DNA of 64,000 bases, from assembly GCA_039814575.1 (NCBI GenBank), contig JBCCAY010000003.1, positions 124,001 to 188,000 of the forward strand, read 5' to 3'. This DNA comes from MED-G105 sp039814575 (GTDB taxonomy: Bacteria > Pseudomonadota > Alphaproteobacteria > Caulobacterales > Parvularculaceae). The notes under the pieces were generated by a model, which saw only the letters and a program-made list of their open reading frames with translations, searched no databases and was not told the origin of the DNA. This document shows positions 43,567 through 53,185 of this stretch, piece by piece; position 1 is the stretch's first letter, and each line of letters begins with the position of its first letter. Made by a program: the position numbers and the translations under genes.

Positions 43567-44475
43567 ATGATCCCCTTACCGACAATACGGCAGTTACAAT
43601 TCTTCGTGGCGCTCGTGCGCCGCCGTTCTTTCTCGAAAGCGGCTGAAGATTGCCTTGTTTCTCAGTCGACATTGTCATCGGCGATCAAGGAACTTGAAGC
43701 GTTGTTGCGTCGACAATTGGTGGACCGATCAAGCCGGTCTTTCGGGTTGACGCCGGCCGGGGAGGATGTGGCGGAGCGCGCCCAGCATTTGTTGGCGATG
43801 GCGGAGGACTTAGCGCTTTCCGCGGCGTCCCGCGGGCCGTTGGAGGGGCCGTTTCGCCTTGGCGTTATTCCAACAATTGCGCCATTTGTCTTGCCGCGGG
43901 CGGCGCCGGCGTTACGTGCGGCTTATCCCTCGTTAGAGCTTTATCTGCGTGAAGATTTAACGGCTAAGTTGGCTGATCAGTTGGCGGCTGGACAGCTGGA
44001 CGCCGCCTTGTTGGCGTTGCCGTATGATCTTCCTGCCGCCGATATGATTGAGATTGGTGAAGACCCGTTTTTCTTTGCCGCTGCGCCGGATCATCCTTAC
44101 CTCAAGCAAAAGGCCGTGGATCTAGAGGCGCTGTCGGATACGAAACTTCTCCTCTTGGAAGACGGGCATTGTTTGCGCGATCATGCGCTCGACGCGTGCA
44201 AGATCCAAGACCCTGGCGCCGCGGCCGCCTATGGCGCGACGAGCCTTTTCACGCTTGCGCAGATGGTGCAGGCGGGGCTCGGCGCGACATTGCTGCCGAA
44301 AATGGCCGTGGACGCCGGCTTCGCGGCGGCGTCGGGCCTCGAGGTTGCGCCGTTAAAAGCGCCAAGCCCGGCGCGGCGCATCGGCATCGCTTGGCGACGC
44401 GGGTCGGGGCGCCGCGACGAGGCGGAGAAAATCGCCGCGAGTGTGAGCGACGCCTTAGCGCTCCGCGCGGCGTAA
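43567..44475 (+). CDS. oxyR: Hydrogen-peroxide-sensing regulator OxyR
   Basis: A 302-aa LysR-family activator. The HTH is in QLQFFVALVRRRSFSKAAED and CLVSQSTLSSAIKELE. The redox pair is Cys202 and Cys211 in GHCLRDHALDAC, nine residues apart, exactly like Cys199/Cys208 of E. coli OxyR; peroxide joins them in a disulfide that switches on binding to target promoters. A third cysteine (Cys29) lies in the HTH. It is divergent from ahpC-ahpD with an OxyR-box match between them. Confidence 0.96.
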   Translation: MIPLPTIRQLQFFVALVRRRSFSKAAEDCLVSQSTLSSAIKELEALLRRQLVDRSSRSFGLTPAGEDVAERAQHLLAMAEDLALSAASRGPLEGPFRLGVIPTIAPFVLPRAAPALRAAYPSLELYLREDLTAKLADQLAAGQLDAALLALPYDLPAADMIEIGEDPFFFAAAPDHPYLKQKAVDLEALSDTKLLLLEDGHCLRDHALDACKIQDPGAAAAYGATSLFTLAQMVQAGLGATLLPKMAVDAGFAAASGLEVAPLKAPSPARRIGIAWRRGSGRRDEAEKIAASVSDALALRAA

Positions 44476-44483
44476 CCACGCTT

Positions 44484-46103
44484 TCACGGCGTCATCACGC
44501 CGCCATACGCGACGCCGGAAAGCCGCGCCATGTCATAATCGGCGGTCGTCAGGTCGTCGATCGTGAAATCGGCGAGGCGGCGATGGCCGCACGCACGCGC
44601 AAGAACTTGCATAAGTTCCGTCGCCGCATCGAAAAAATTCGCCAAACGTTTCGCTGAGATATCGACTTTCACTCGCGCGCGCAGATGGTCTTTTTGAGTG
44701 GCGACGCCGACGGGGCAATTGTCCGTATGGCACGCACGCATGCCGAGGCAGCCAATCGCCTGCATCGGCGCATTTGAGAGGGCGACGGCGTCAGCCCCGA
44801 GCGCTAGCGCTTTGATGAAATCGGCGGGTTTTCGAAGGCCGCCGGTCGCGATAAGCGTGACATTTCGAGCGCCGCAATAATCTAGATGCCGTCGGGCGCG
44901 GGCAAGCGCCGGGATTGTTGGTACTGAGATATTATCCCGAAAGAGGAGGGGCGCCGCGCCCGTGCCGCCGCCGCGTCCATCGAGGATGATATAATCGGCG
45001 CCCGCTTCCAAGGCGGCGTCGATGTCTTTCTCAATGTGTTGCGCGGAGAGCTTAAACCCTATGGGGACGCCGCCCGTCTGTTCACGGACTTCTTCAGCGA
45101 AATCACGGAATTGCGAGACTTCAGTCCATTCCGGAAAACGGGAGGGTGAAATGGCGTCTTGGCCTGGCTTGAGCCCGCGCACCTCGGCGATTTCGCCGTC
45201 GACTTTCGCGCCCGGCAAATGCCCGCCGGTGCCGGTTTTCGCCCCTTGCCCCATTTTGAAATGAAACGCCGCGCTTTCGCGGACTTTATCCCAGGAAAAC
45301 CCAAACCGGGCCGAGGCGAGTTCATAGAAATAGCGAGAGTTTGAGCGTCTTTCATCGTCGAGCGAGCCGCCTTCGCCAGAACAAATCCCTGTCCCAGCCA
45401 TTTCCGCGCCTTTTGCAAGCGCGAGCTTTGCTTCTCGCGACAGCGCGCCGAAGCTCATGTCGGAGACGAATAAGGGCGTTTCCAATGTCAGGGGTTTTTG
45501 GGCGCCGGGGCCGATGACGGTTCGGGTTTCAACCGGTTCGTCATCCAGCAATGGTGTGCGATGGAGTTGCGCCGTAAGCACTTGAATTGCATCCCAGCTG
45601 GGCAATTGATCGCGCGGAACGCCCATGGCGTCGACGACGCCGTGGTGACCGGTCTTTTTTAACCCGTCCTTTGCATACCCCTGAATGAGACCGACAAAAG
45701 GTTCCTCCGGTTCCGGATGGGTGTCGGCATAAAGGCCCTGGTAAGCGTCGCGATCAAAAGGCTGCGGATGCGCTTCAGCCCAGGCGGCGACTTCATCTTC
45801 ATCCACATAAACTTTGCCGCCACGAACCATCGCTGTGAACTTCTGCAGGACTTCTTTGTTCGCGTATTCAGACACGCCGGTATCGTAACGATAGTCCCAG
45901 TTATGCAGTCCACAAATTAAATTCTCACCGTCGATATGCCCATCGGCCAGTAGCGCGCCGCGATGGAGGCAACGTCCGTAAAGAACGGAAATATTCTTGT
46001 CGTAGCGAATAACAACGAGATCAACGCCCGCCACGAGAGCGTAAGCCGGCTCACGATCCTTGAGGTCGCCCCATTTGGCGACCATTGTCCATTTCTTGCC
46101 CAC
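44484..46103 (-). CDS. Rieske - glutamate synthase domain fusion protein
   Basis: A 539-aa two-domain protein. The N-terminal Rieske domain has Cys45-x-His47 (CLH) and Cys64-x2-His67 (CGLH), the [2Fe-2S] ligands. The C-terminal part is the FMN-binding glutamate synthase barrel: LFVSDMSFGALSREAKLALA, GTGICSGEGGS, FKMGQGAKTGTGGHLPG, ILDGRGGGTGAAPL. It keeps the [3Fe-4S] set Cys452-x5-Cys458-x4-Cys463. There is no glutamine amidotransferase domain, so ordinary glutamate synthesis from glutamine is unlikely. Electron transfer from the Rieske centre to FMN is a reasonable inference; the substrate is unknown. It ends 9 bp from the convergent oxyR stop. Confidence 0.88.
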   Translation of the reverse strand: MGKKWTMVAKWGDLKDREPAYALVAGVDLVVIRYDKNISVLYGRCLHRGALLADGHIDGENLICGLHNWDYRYDTGVSEYANKEVLQKFTAMVRGGKVYVDEDEVAAWAEAHPQPFDRDAYQGLYADTHPEPEEPFVGLIQGYAKDGLKKTGHHGVVDAMGVPRDQLPSWDAIQVLTAQLHRTPLLDDEPVETRTVIGPGAQKPLTLETPLFVSDMSFGALSREAKLALAKGAEMAGTGICSGEGGSLDDERRSNSRYFYELASARFGFSWDKVRESAAFHFKMGQGAKTGTGGHLPGAKVDGEIAEVRGLKPGQDAISPSRFPEWTEVSQFRDFAEEVREQTGGVPIGFKLSAQHIEKDIDAALEAGADYIILDGRGGGTGAAPLLFRDNISVPTIPALARARRHLDYCGARNVTLIATGGLRKPADFIKALALGADAVALSNAPMQAIGCLGMRACHTDNCPVGVATQKDHLRARVKVDISAKRLANFFDAATELMQVLARACGHRRLADFTIDDLTTADYDMARLSGVAYGGVMTP

Positions 46104-46405
46104 TATTCTCGTTTCACCCCGTCGTTCGCGTTCGTCTTAGACGCCAATCCTAGGCCCTTTTTATCGCACCATTGGTGCGTCCGCTATGGCGGCGCCTAAA
46201 TTGTGACCGCTGCTTGCAACGGCGCGTCACCCATCGTCCGGTTCGTCACAAGTTCGCTGAACAATTGGCGTTCGGTGCGAAAAAAGAGACTTAAAAAAGC
46301 GTTTACCTTAGCTGACCGCGCCTTTCGCGGGGGGCGCCCGCGATCAGTGAAATATTAACGCATGTTGAATTATTCTGCCCGCTATTTTGTTAAGGGGGTT
46401 CTTGC
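46104..46405. other. Intergenic region upstream of TadG-like gene
   Basis: About 300 bp between divergent genes. It holds an interrupted inverted repeat (CTGACCGCG at 46312-46320 and CGCGATCAG at 46339-46347, one mismatch) whose GC-rich inner part may fold. AAGGGGG lies just before the ATG at 46406. No other element is seen. Confidence 0.5.
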
Positions 46406-47704
46406 ATGACCTTCACGAAACCAAAAACGCTTTGTTTCGGTACGGATTCACGCGGCAATATCGCGATGTTGTTCGGCTTGATGGTGATCCCAATGGTCAT
46501 CGCCGTCGGCATGGCCGTTGATATGTCGCGTACGGTATACTATAAGTCGGCGCTTCAAGAGGCCGCCGACGCGGCGGCGATCCGCGCTGTTCTTGCCGCG
46601 CGAGAAGGCGAATCGCTGTCGGTCCAGGCGGAGAAAATGTTCCTCGCAAACGTGCCGTTTAAAAGCGATCTGGAGAGTTACGATTTTTCCGCGACGGCGC
46701 CGGCGGAGGGAACGGTGAGCGTCACTGTCGACGCCGTCGTGAAGCCCGTCTTCATGCAAATCGCTGATATTTTGCCGATGAACGTGTCGGTGACGGCCGA
46801 AGCGGCGTTCGGAACGTCAGGCCCTTTAGAGATGGCGTTCGTGCTCGACGTTACGGGATCGATGGGGTTTAACGGCGCGCGAGAAGTCGCAGAGGGTGAA
46901 ATTTCTGACCTGCTCGAAACAATTTATGGCGGCCAGGCCACAAACGACAATGTTTTTCTATCATTTGTACCGTATTCGGATCGCGTAAGCATCGGAACAA
47001 GCCGGGCTTCTTGGTTGTCGAGCGCTGCGCCGGCGGGTTGGAAGGGGTGTGTTGAGCCCCGCGTCGAAGCAATTTCTGGCTTTCCTTTCGCGGAGACGGA
47101 CGAAGACCCGACGCCCCTTGCGTTCACGCCGACCGACCCTAGCGCTATGACCGGTATTCCGGGCTATAACATCACTTATCAGTGTAAAGATGCAATTGTC
47201 GGTCCCACTCATGCGCGCGCTGAGATCGACACGATTTTGTCTTCTTACCGCAAGGGTGGGACGGGACGACAAGATCTCGGATTGGCGTGGGCGTGGCGCA
47301 TTCTGTCGCCGAAATGGCGCGGCTTGTGGGGCCCTGCTGATTATCCGGCGGACTATGGCGTGCGCCGAAAGATCGCTGCTTTTATTACCGATGGTCGCTC
47401 GATGATGTATTGCAAGGAAGTCAATTCCACTGCGCCGACGGTGCCGCCGGAAATTGCACCGTGTCAAAACGAGTTATCGAATGAGGGGTTTGCGCACATT
47501 GAGAACCTCTGTGAGCGTATGAAAGACGCGGGCGTTGAAATCCATGTGCTCTACGTCAACGGCGTTTCGCGCGGCGCGCCTTATATGGAGCGGTGCGCGT
47601 CTGACGACGCTTATTACAACGCCACGACGCTGGATTCGGTTGAAGATGCGTTTGCGGATATTAAAGTCAGCATTCTGGGCGACTCGGTTCATTTGACGAA
47701 GTGA
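46406..47704 (+). CDS. TadG-like pilus-associated protein with vWA domain
   Basis: A 432-aa protein. The N terminus contains DSRGNIAMLFGLMVIPMVIA and then a TM segment with VDMSRTVYYKSALQEAADAAA, the TadG-like (PF13400-type) pattern of proteins linked to Flp/Tad pili. A von Willebrand A domain follows, with the MIDAS-like motif FVLDVTGSMGFNG near residue 145. Several cysteines in the outer part may form disulfides. No other tad/cpa genes are present nearby, so it is an orphan. It would be anchored in the inner membrane and face the periplasm. Confidence 0.85.
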   Translation: MTFTKPKTLCFGTDSRGNIAMLFGLMVIPMVIAVGMAVDMSRTVYYKSALQEAADAAAIRAVLAAREGESLSVQAEKMFLANVPFKSDLESYDFSATAPAEGTVSVTVDAVVKPVFMQIADILPMNVSVTAEAAFGTSGPLEMAFVLDVTGSMGFNGAREVAEGEISDLLETIYGGQATNDNVFLSFVPYSDRVSIGTSRASWLSSAAPAGWKGCVEPRVEAISGFPFAETDEDPTPLAFTPTDPSAMTGIPGYNITYQCKDAIVGPTHARAEIDTILSSYRKGGTGRQDLGLAWAWRILSPKWRGLWGPADYPADYGVRRKIAAFITDGRSMMYCKEVNSTAPTVPPEIAPCQNELSNEGFAHIENLCERMKDAGVEIHVLYVNGVSRGAPYMERCASDDAYYNATTLDSVEDAFADIKVSILGDSVHLTK

Positions 47705-48164
47705 TGTGGAAGCCGGGCGATGCCTCGGCGCCAAAATCTTTGCTATAATGAACGATATCTCCGACTTAGTCGGTGTGGGGCGACAGCGCCGCTTCGGGCG
47801 TCATATGAGCCATGTAAAGAATATGTTCGCGACACGACGCTCAACCGCTTCTCCGCGCAATACCCAGAGCCTCGTTGCTTCAATGCAAGCTAAAACGACT
47901 CCGTTTCAAGTGGATTCGCTGAACGGCTTTAGGCCCTTGTTGTAACGCTCTCCCCGGTATTTAACTGATAGCCATTCGAACTGGAGATGTTTTAATTTCC
48001 TTCTTTTTAGAACAGGCGATCCTCATACGCTTGGTGCTGAAATTATGATTCCTATGCTGAGCGATGGATGCGGCGCAGTGTGGTTGGGGTTGTATATTGA
48101 GACTATGTAACTTAAGGTAGAGTATTGACGATTTATAGGGGATATTTTCCCCTAAGGGGGGAGA
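47705..48164. other. Intergenic region upstream of lipoprotein gene
   Basis: 460 bp without a convincing gene; a 65-codon frame from 47748 has no ribosome site. The right half is AT-rich. The hairpin at 48136-48154 is the only clear structure. Confidence 0.5.
48136..48154 (+). promoter_or_regulatory. Hairpin adjoining the ribosome site of the 48.2-kb lipoprotein gene
   Basis: TAGGGGA (48136-48142) and TCCCCTA (48148-48154) form a perfect 7-bp stem with a TATTT loop. It abuts the AAGGGGGGAG ribosome site, whose G-run could also pair with the CCCC arm; such competition could make translation sensitive to temperature or a factor (inference). Confidence 0.5.
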
Positions 48165-49772
48165 ATGCGTCAGCGTCTACTATTATCTGTATGTTTGGCG
48201 ATACTGTCGGGATGCGCTTCTGTAAACGGGCCTATTCGTGACGTGACGGACGGCGTGGGGTTGACGAGCTCCCCCAATGATCGCGCTACCGGCGCGGACG
48301 TCATCATTTCCGATTACCAACTCACGAAAGTTGATCTGATTGATTTGATTGATCCGGAAAAGCGCCGGTTCGAAATTTGTCTTCCAAAGCGGACCGAAAC
48401 CGAAACCGAGAACGAGAGTAATATAAATCGGCTACAAGAACGTAATAATACAAAAGATAACTCGTATAATTGTAACAGAGATTCATCATATTACGGCGGG
48501 CGCTATAATAGTAAGGCGGAATGCCAATATAACCGAGCATTACGCGATAGGGCTTTTAGGGACTATTCCCCCTCTATATTTGTTCGAGCGCGCGACACCC
48601 TATTAGACGCCAGCGCGAAAACAGAATCGAATAATACAGCGATTGCTGCGTTGGATTTACAGTGTGCGTTCAATGCGTTTTATACGTACTCGCAACCACG
48701 GTTGGTTAATGATACCGGCTTTAGCGCTGATATTGCTGCGACCGCAATGAAAAATCCGGCGCTCATCATGCGTCGCAACGCCATTCAGGATCAGATTCTG
48801 GCTGTATCTGAAAAGGCGTGTAATAATTTCAAGATCAGTATCAATGATCGTATTACAAAAGCGAACTTTTCCTTCGGTTCGATTGCGACGACACTTTCTG
48901 GCCTTGGCGCTGTATTCACTGACCCTGCGACGGCGCGCGCACTGTCTGGGGCGTCGGCGATCGTTTCAGGGGTGCGGGCGGAATACAATGAATCCTACCT
49001 ACAGAGTCTCACCGTACAGGTTATTACGGCTGGTATTGATGCAAGGCGTGCGGAAATTCGCGATGAGATCAACGGTCGGCGATTTGGCGAAGCATCAGCA
49101 TCAGAAGTCGGCCGCGTGTCGCTGCTTGCCCCGCGGCCTTATCTCGCGCTGTCTCCTTATGACCGGTCGGACGAAGACTTGCGCCGGAACTCGAACCTCA
49201 TTTCTGAGCTCGACGCGAATTTGCGCGGCGCAACCCAGGAACTTTTTAACGCAAAAAAACTACTTACTGATTTAGAGGCGAACATTCTTGGCGCGACCGA
49301 CCAAGAAAGAATAGACCTTCAAAATAGGAAGAAAATTCAAGACAAAGTTATAGTCGATTTGGAGGCGCGCATTGCGACGCTTGATAGTGAGTTAAAGCGT
49401 GTGCGCGAGTATGCGAAAGCGGATGATAATGACGATATTGGTGCGGATGACAATGTTTTTTCCGACATTGTCGGGCAAGTCCCGCTTTCTCAGTATTCGG
49501 CGGAAATGGCGATCCACGACGCCATGAAGTATCATGCGGCCTGTACAATTCCTGTTGGCCTTGAGAAAGCCGCGGACAGCGTTGAGCAGCTGCGTAATCC
49601 CGGCGCTGAAACCTTGCAACGCGCGATCAATACAATGAACCTTCTTCAGGACGCGATGAACCAGAATTCGAAGTTACGCTCGCGGTCGACCATTGATCAA
49701 ATAGAGAACGATATAAAGTTTCTCGATGCTCAAAAACGGTATCGCGAGCAATTAGAAAAAGACGACGACTGA
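48165..49772 (+). CDS. Lipoprotein of unknown function, Asn/Tyr-rich segment and coiled coil
   Basis: A 535-aa product with lipobox ILSGC (Cys17). I recognise no family. Residues about 80-125 are rich in Asn, Tyr, Glu and Arg (NRDSSYYGGRYNSKAECQYN) and are coded by DNA of unusually low GC for the window. A helical domain follows; residues about 240-275 have an Ala/Gly/Ser-rich hydrophobic stretch FGSIATTLSGLGAVF that could insert in a membrane. Residues about 340-415 are coiled coil (ISELDANLRGATQELFNAKK), and the C-terminal helix is highly charged. A GGGGGGAG ribosome site precedes the ATG. Role unknown; envelope surface or trimeric assembly are possible. Confidence 0.7.
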   Translation: MRQRLLLSVCLAILSGCASVNGPIRDVTDGVGLTSSPNDRATGADVIISDYQLTKVDLIDLIDPEKRRFEICLPKRTETETENESNINRLQERNNTKDNSYNCNRDSSYYGGRYNSKAECQYNRALRDRAFRDYSPSIFVRARDTLLDASAKTESNNTAIAALDLQCAFNAFYTYSQPRLVNDTGFSADIAATAMKNPALIMRRNAIQDQILAVSEKACNNFKISINDRITKANFSFGSIATTLSGLGAVFTDPATARALSGASAIVSGVRAEYNESYLQSLTVQVITAGIDARRAEIRDEINGRRFGEASASEVGRVSLLAPRPYLALSPYDRSDEDLRRNSNLISELDANLRGATQELFNAKKLLTDLEANILGATDQERIDLQNRKKIQDKVIVDLEARIATLDSELKRVREYAKADDNDDIGADDNVFSDIVGQVPLSQYSAEMAIHDAMKYHAACTIPVGLEKAADSVEQLRNPGAETLQRAINTMNLLQDAMNQNSKLRSRSTIDQIENDIKFLDAQKRYREQLEKDDD

Positions 49773-49959
49773 CACTGGGGGCGGCTTTGCCTGGAGACAG
49801 AGGCATAGCCGTTCCATTCGGTATCGGAGCCAGGCTGTAAAGTTTTTGTCCTGGGTTTTGTCCGCGCGAGCACCTGCATACGCCGCGTACGGACATGGCG
49901 TTGGCTGCAAGCGCTATTGCTGGAGCGGTTTACAAATGTTCGTTCGGCAAGGCGCTAAC

Positions 49960-49993
49960 AAAAAAAGGCGGCCCAATGGAGCCGCCCTTTTTT
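49960..49993 (-). terminator. Bidirectional terminator downstream of groEL
   Basis: A 6-bp GC-only stem (GGCGGC at 49967-49972 with GCCGCC at 49981-49986) lies between an A7 run on the left and a T6 run on the right, so it can stop transcripts from both groEL (minus) and the lipoprotein gene (plus). Confidence 0.85.
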
Positions 49994-50019
49994 ATACGAA
50001 ACAAATTTTATCTCGTGGC

Positions 50020-50034
50020 TTACATCATGCCGCC
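50020..50034 (-). repeat. 15-bp copy of the groEL 3' end
   Basis: TTACATCATGCCGCC here is identical to 50110-50124, which is the groEL stop codon plus the codons for the last Gly-Gly-Met-Met residues. The copy lies 76 bp beyond the gene end and may be a remnant of a short duplication. Confidence 0.75.
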
Positions 50035-50035
50035 A

Positions 50036-50063
50036 GTTTATATCGGGCTCGCCCGATATAAAC
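50036..50063. repeat. Perfect 28-bp inverted repeat downstream of groEL
   Basis: GTTTATATCGGGC and GCCCGATATAAAC are perfect 13-nt arms around TC. In RNA it would form a tight hairpin in the groEL 3' untranslated region; a second hairpin (AATCCC/GGGATT at 50096-50111) overlaps the stop codon. Both may protect the transcript end from exonucleases. Confidence 0.8.
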
Positions 50064-50109
50064 CAACTTGCGGAAGATGGGCGCCTTTATGATGCAATCC
50101 CTATCGGGA

Positions 50110-51759
<1,650 letters not shown>

Positions 51760-51806
51760 GTTTTGGTCTCCAAACGATTATTAAAAATACAGGTTTTTGA
51801 GGGGGC

Positions 51807-52091
51807 TTAGTCGACGATTCCGAGGATGTCGGACTCTTTCATGATGAGGAGATCCTCGCTGTCGACTTTAACTTCCGTACCGGACCATTTGCCGAACAGG
51901 ATTTTGTCGCCGGCTTTCACGTCAAGCGCGGTGACTTTGCCGTCTTCCGACTTCGCGCCGGCGCCGACGGATAGAACTTCGCCTTGCTGCGGCTTTTCTT
52001 TCGCGCTGTCGGGAATGATGATCGAGCCGACTTTTTCATCTTCTTCAATGCGGCGGACGAGCACGCGGTCGTGCAACGGGCGAAACGCCAT
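51807..52091 (-). CDS. groES: Co-chaperonin GroES (10 kDa)
   Basis: A 94-aa lid protein for GroEL. FRPLHDRVLVRRIEEDEK opens the fold, GSIIIPDSAKEKPQQGEV is the mobile loop region that docks on GroEL, and VKAGDKILFGKWSGTEVK ends the beta-barrel. First gene of the groESL operon, with a CIRCE operator 69 bp upstream. Confidence 0.98.
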   Translation of the reverse strand: MAFRPLHDRVLVRRIEEDEKVGSIIIPDSAKEKPQQGEVLSVGAGAKSEDGKVTALDVKAGDKILFGKWSGTEVKVDSEDLLIMKESDILGIVD

Positions 52092-52159
52092 ATTTTCTCT
52101 CCTGGTTTTGTATCAAACAAATCAACGGCTTAAAGAATCGCCGACGAATTTTTCCGTTG

Positions 52160-52186
52160 TTAGCACTCTATGGTTTTGAGTGCTCG
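52160..52186 (-). promoter_or_regulatory. CIRCE element (HrcA operator) of groESL
   Basis: TTAGCACTC (52160-52168), nine spacer bases, then GAGTGCTCG (52178-52186). The left arm is identical to the CIRCE consensus and the right arm differs only in its last two bases. HrcA binds this element and releases it on heat shock. hrcA itself is not in the window. Confidence 0.93.
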
Positions 52187-52191
52187 TGCAG

Positions 52192-52220
52192 CAAATAGGC
52201 AGTAGTCCTGGGCGCGTCAA
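52192..52220 (-). promoter_or_regulatory. Probable groESL housekeeping promoter
   Basis: On the minus strand TTGACG (52215-52220) lies 17 bp upstream of TATTTG (52192-52197). The start point would then fall at the edge of the CIRCE element, as expected for HrcA repression. The -10 box is weak. Confidence 0.45.
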
Positions 52221-52371
52221 TAGCCAAGAGGGCGGACGATAGCGCACACGGGCCGGCAAGCTCTTATATCAATCGAATACGCGTCATAGAAAAGTGCAGC
52301 AGCAATGAGGGATTTCCCGCATTTGAGGCGGCTCCTTGGTTAATGAATAGTAAAGAGGTGACTTGCAATTA

Positions 52372-52396
52372 TAGATAGAAGAATATTAACTATCTA
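52372..52396. repeat. Inverted repeat upstream of DUF4760-like gene
   Basis: TAGATAG (52372-52378) and CTATCTA (52390-52396) are perfect 7-bp arms with an 11-bp AT-rich spacer, a shape common for dimeric repressor sites. The nearest gene start is at 52556. No regulator is known. Confidence 0.5.
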
Positions 52397-52491
52397 GCGT
52401 AAGTAGTAATCGGTCGTTTTAGATACGGCTAATAAGGAGACGCTTATGCCCTCATCCATATGGGCCGAAGGAACACGAGTTTAGTCGCGTG

Positions 52492-52518
52492 GGGGGGCGC
52501 CCGGTTGGCGCGCCCCCC
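52492..52518 (+). other. GC-only hairpin in leader of DUF4760-like gene
   Basis: GGGGGGCGC (52492-52500) pairs perfectly with GCGCCCCCC (52510-52518) around a 9-nt loop. No T tract follows, so it is not a classic terminator; it lies 38 bp before the next start codon and might reduce read-through or be part of an attenuator. Confidence 0.5.
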
Positions 52519-52555
52519 TTGGCGCGCAGCGGGGATATAATGGGGGATCGGTCTA

Positions 52556-53185
52556 ATGGATTGGGGCTCAAGCTTCCACCAATTGTTGGATGCTTTCACA
52601 GTATTGATATTGGTGTTGGCGCTCTTCGCAACGCGTCAGAATACGTTTGAAAACTCAAGAGTACTCGGCAAGCGCGCGACATTGGATCTGATTGAGAAGT
52701 CGGAAAACACGTCCGATTACCGCGACGCGTTAGCCGTTTTCCATAGATGCCAAGAAAACAACCAGCTGTCCGCGTTGCATGCGCCCGATTCCACCGAGCG
52801 GTGGCGTGATCGTGCCGCTGTGCTGCGCTATTTGAACCATTATGAGTTGATCTCAATCGGTCTTCGGGACGGTTTTCTTGATGAAGGCATTTACCGGAAA
52901 TGGATGGAGACTAATTTCCTGGCGGACTGGAATAACGTCGCCGATTTTATCCAGCGCGAGCGATGGAAGCACGACGAAGCCTCTGACACGTGGTTTTATC
53001 GCGACCGGCTATTTGAAAATTATCAGGCGGTCGCGACGGTTTGGGCCAAGCAAAGGGGCGTCGACATAATTTCGATAAGCGCCGAATACGCCGGTCCTCC
53101 CAGCGCTCCGGCGGGCCATAGCGATGTTGTCCAGCTTTATACGCGCGCGCGTGTTCCTTTTGCGCGACGACGCGCGGCCGCTTGA
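52556..53185 (+). CDS. DUF4760-like membrane-anchored protein
   Basis: A 209-aa protein with one N-terminal TM helix (about residues 9-25, LLDAFTVLILVLALFA), then a soluble helical domain: SRVLGKRATLDLIEKSENTSDYRDAL, LRYLNHYELISIGLRDGFLDEGIYRKW and RERWKHDEASDTWFYRDRLFENYQAV. This order resembles the DUF4760 family, whose function is unknown. The last 35 residues are Ala/Pro/Arg-rich and not conserved in type. It stands alone between the groESL promoter and an OmpA lipoprotein gene. Confidence 0.6.
   Translation: MDWGSSFHQLLDAFTVLILVLALFATRQNTFENSRVLGKRATLDLIEKSENTSDYRDALAVFHRCQENNQLSALHAPDSTERWRDRAAVLRYLNHYELISIGLRDGFLDEGIYRKWMETNFLADWNNVADFIQRERWKHDEASDTWFYRDRLFENYQAVATVWAKQRGVDIISISAEYAGPPSAPAGHSDVVQLYTRARVPFARRRAAA

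Larger units (their letters stand above)
49773..50109. other. Intergenic region between lipoprotein gene and groEL
   Basis: About 340 bp between convergent genes. It contains the terminator at 49960, a 28-bp palindrome at 50036 and a 15-bp copy of the groEL end at 50020. Short frames here are not supported as genes. Confidence 0.55.
52092..52555. other. Region between groES and DUF4760-like gene
   Basis: 464 bp between divergent genes. The left part holds the groESL promoter and CIRCE. The right part holds an inverted repeat at 52372 and a GC-only hairpin at 52492. A run of AT-rich sequence occupies 52330-52440. No gene is supported. Confidence 0.6.

Noticed and set aside
47706..47945. 79-codon plus-strand frame after the TadG-like gene
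   Set aside because: No ribosome site, no recognisable product, overlaps nothing conserved; composition is like the other non-coding gaps.
49846..50061. Short plus-strand frame covering the groEL downstream hairpins
   Set aside because: It runs through a terminator and a perfect palindrome and has no ribosome site, so it is a chance frame.
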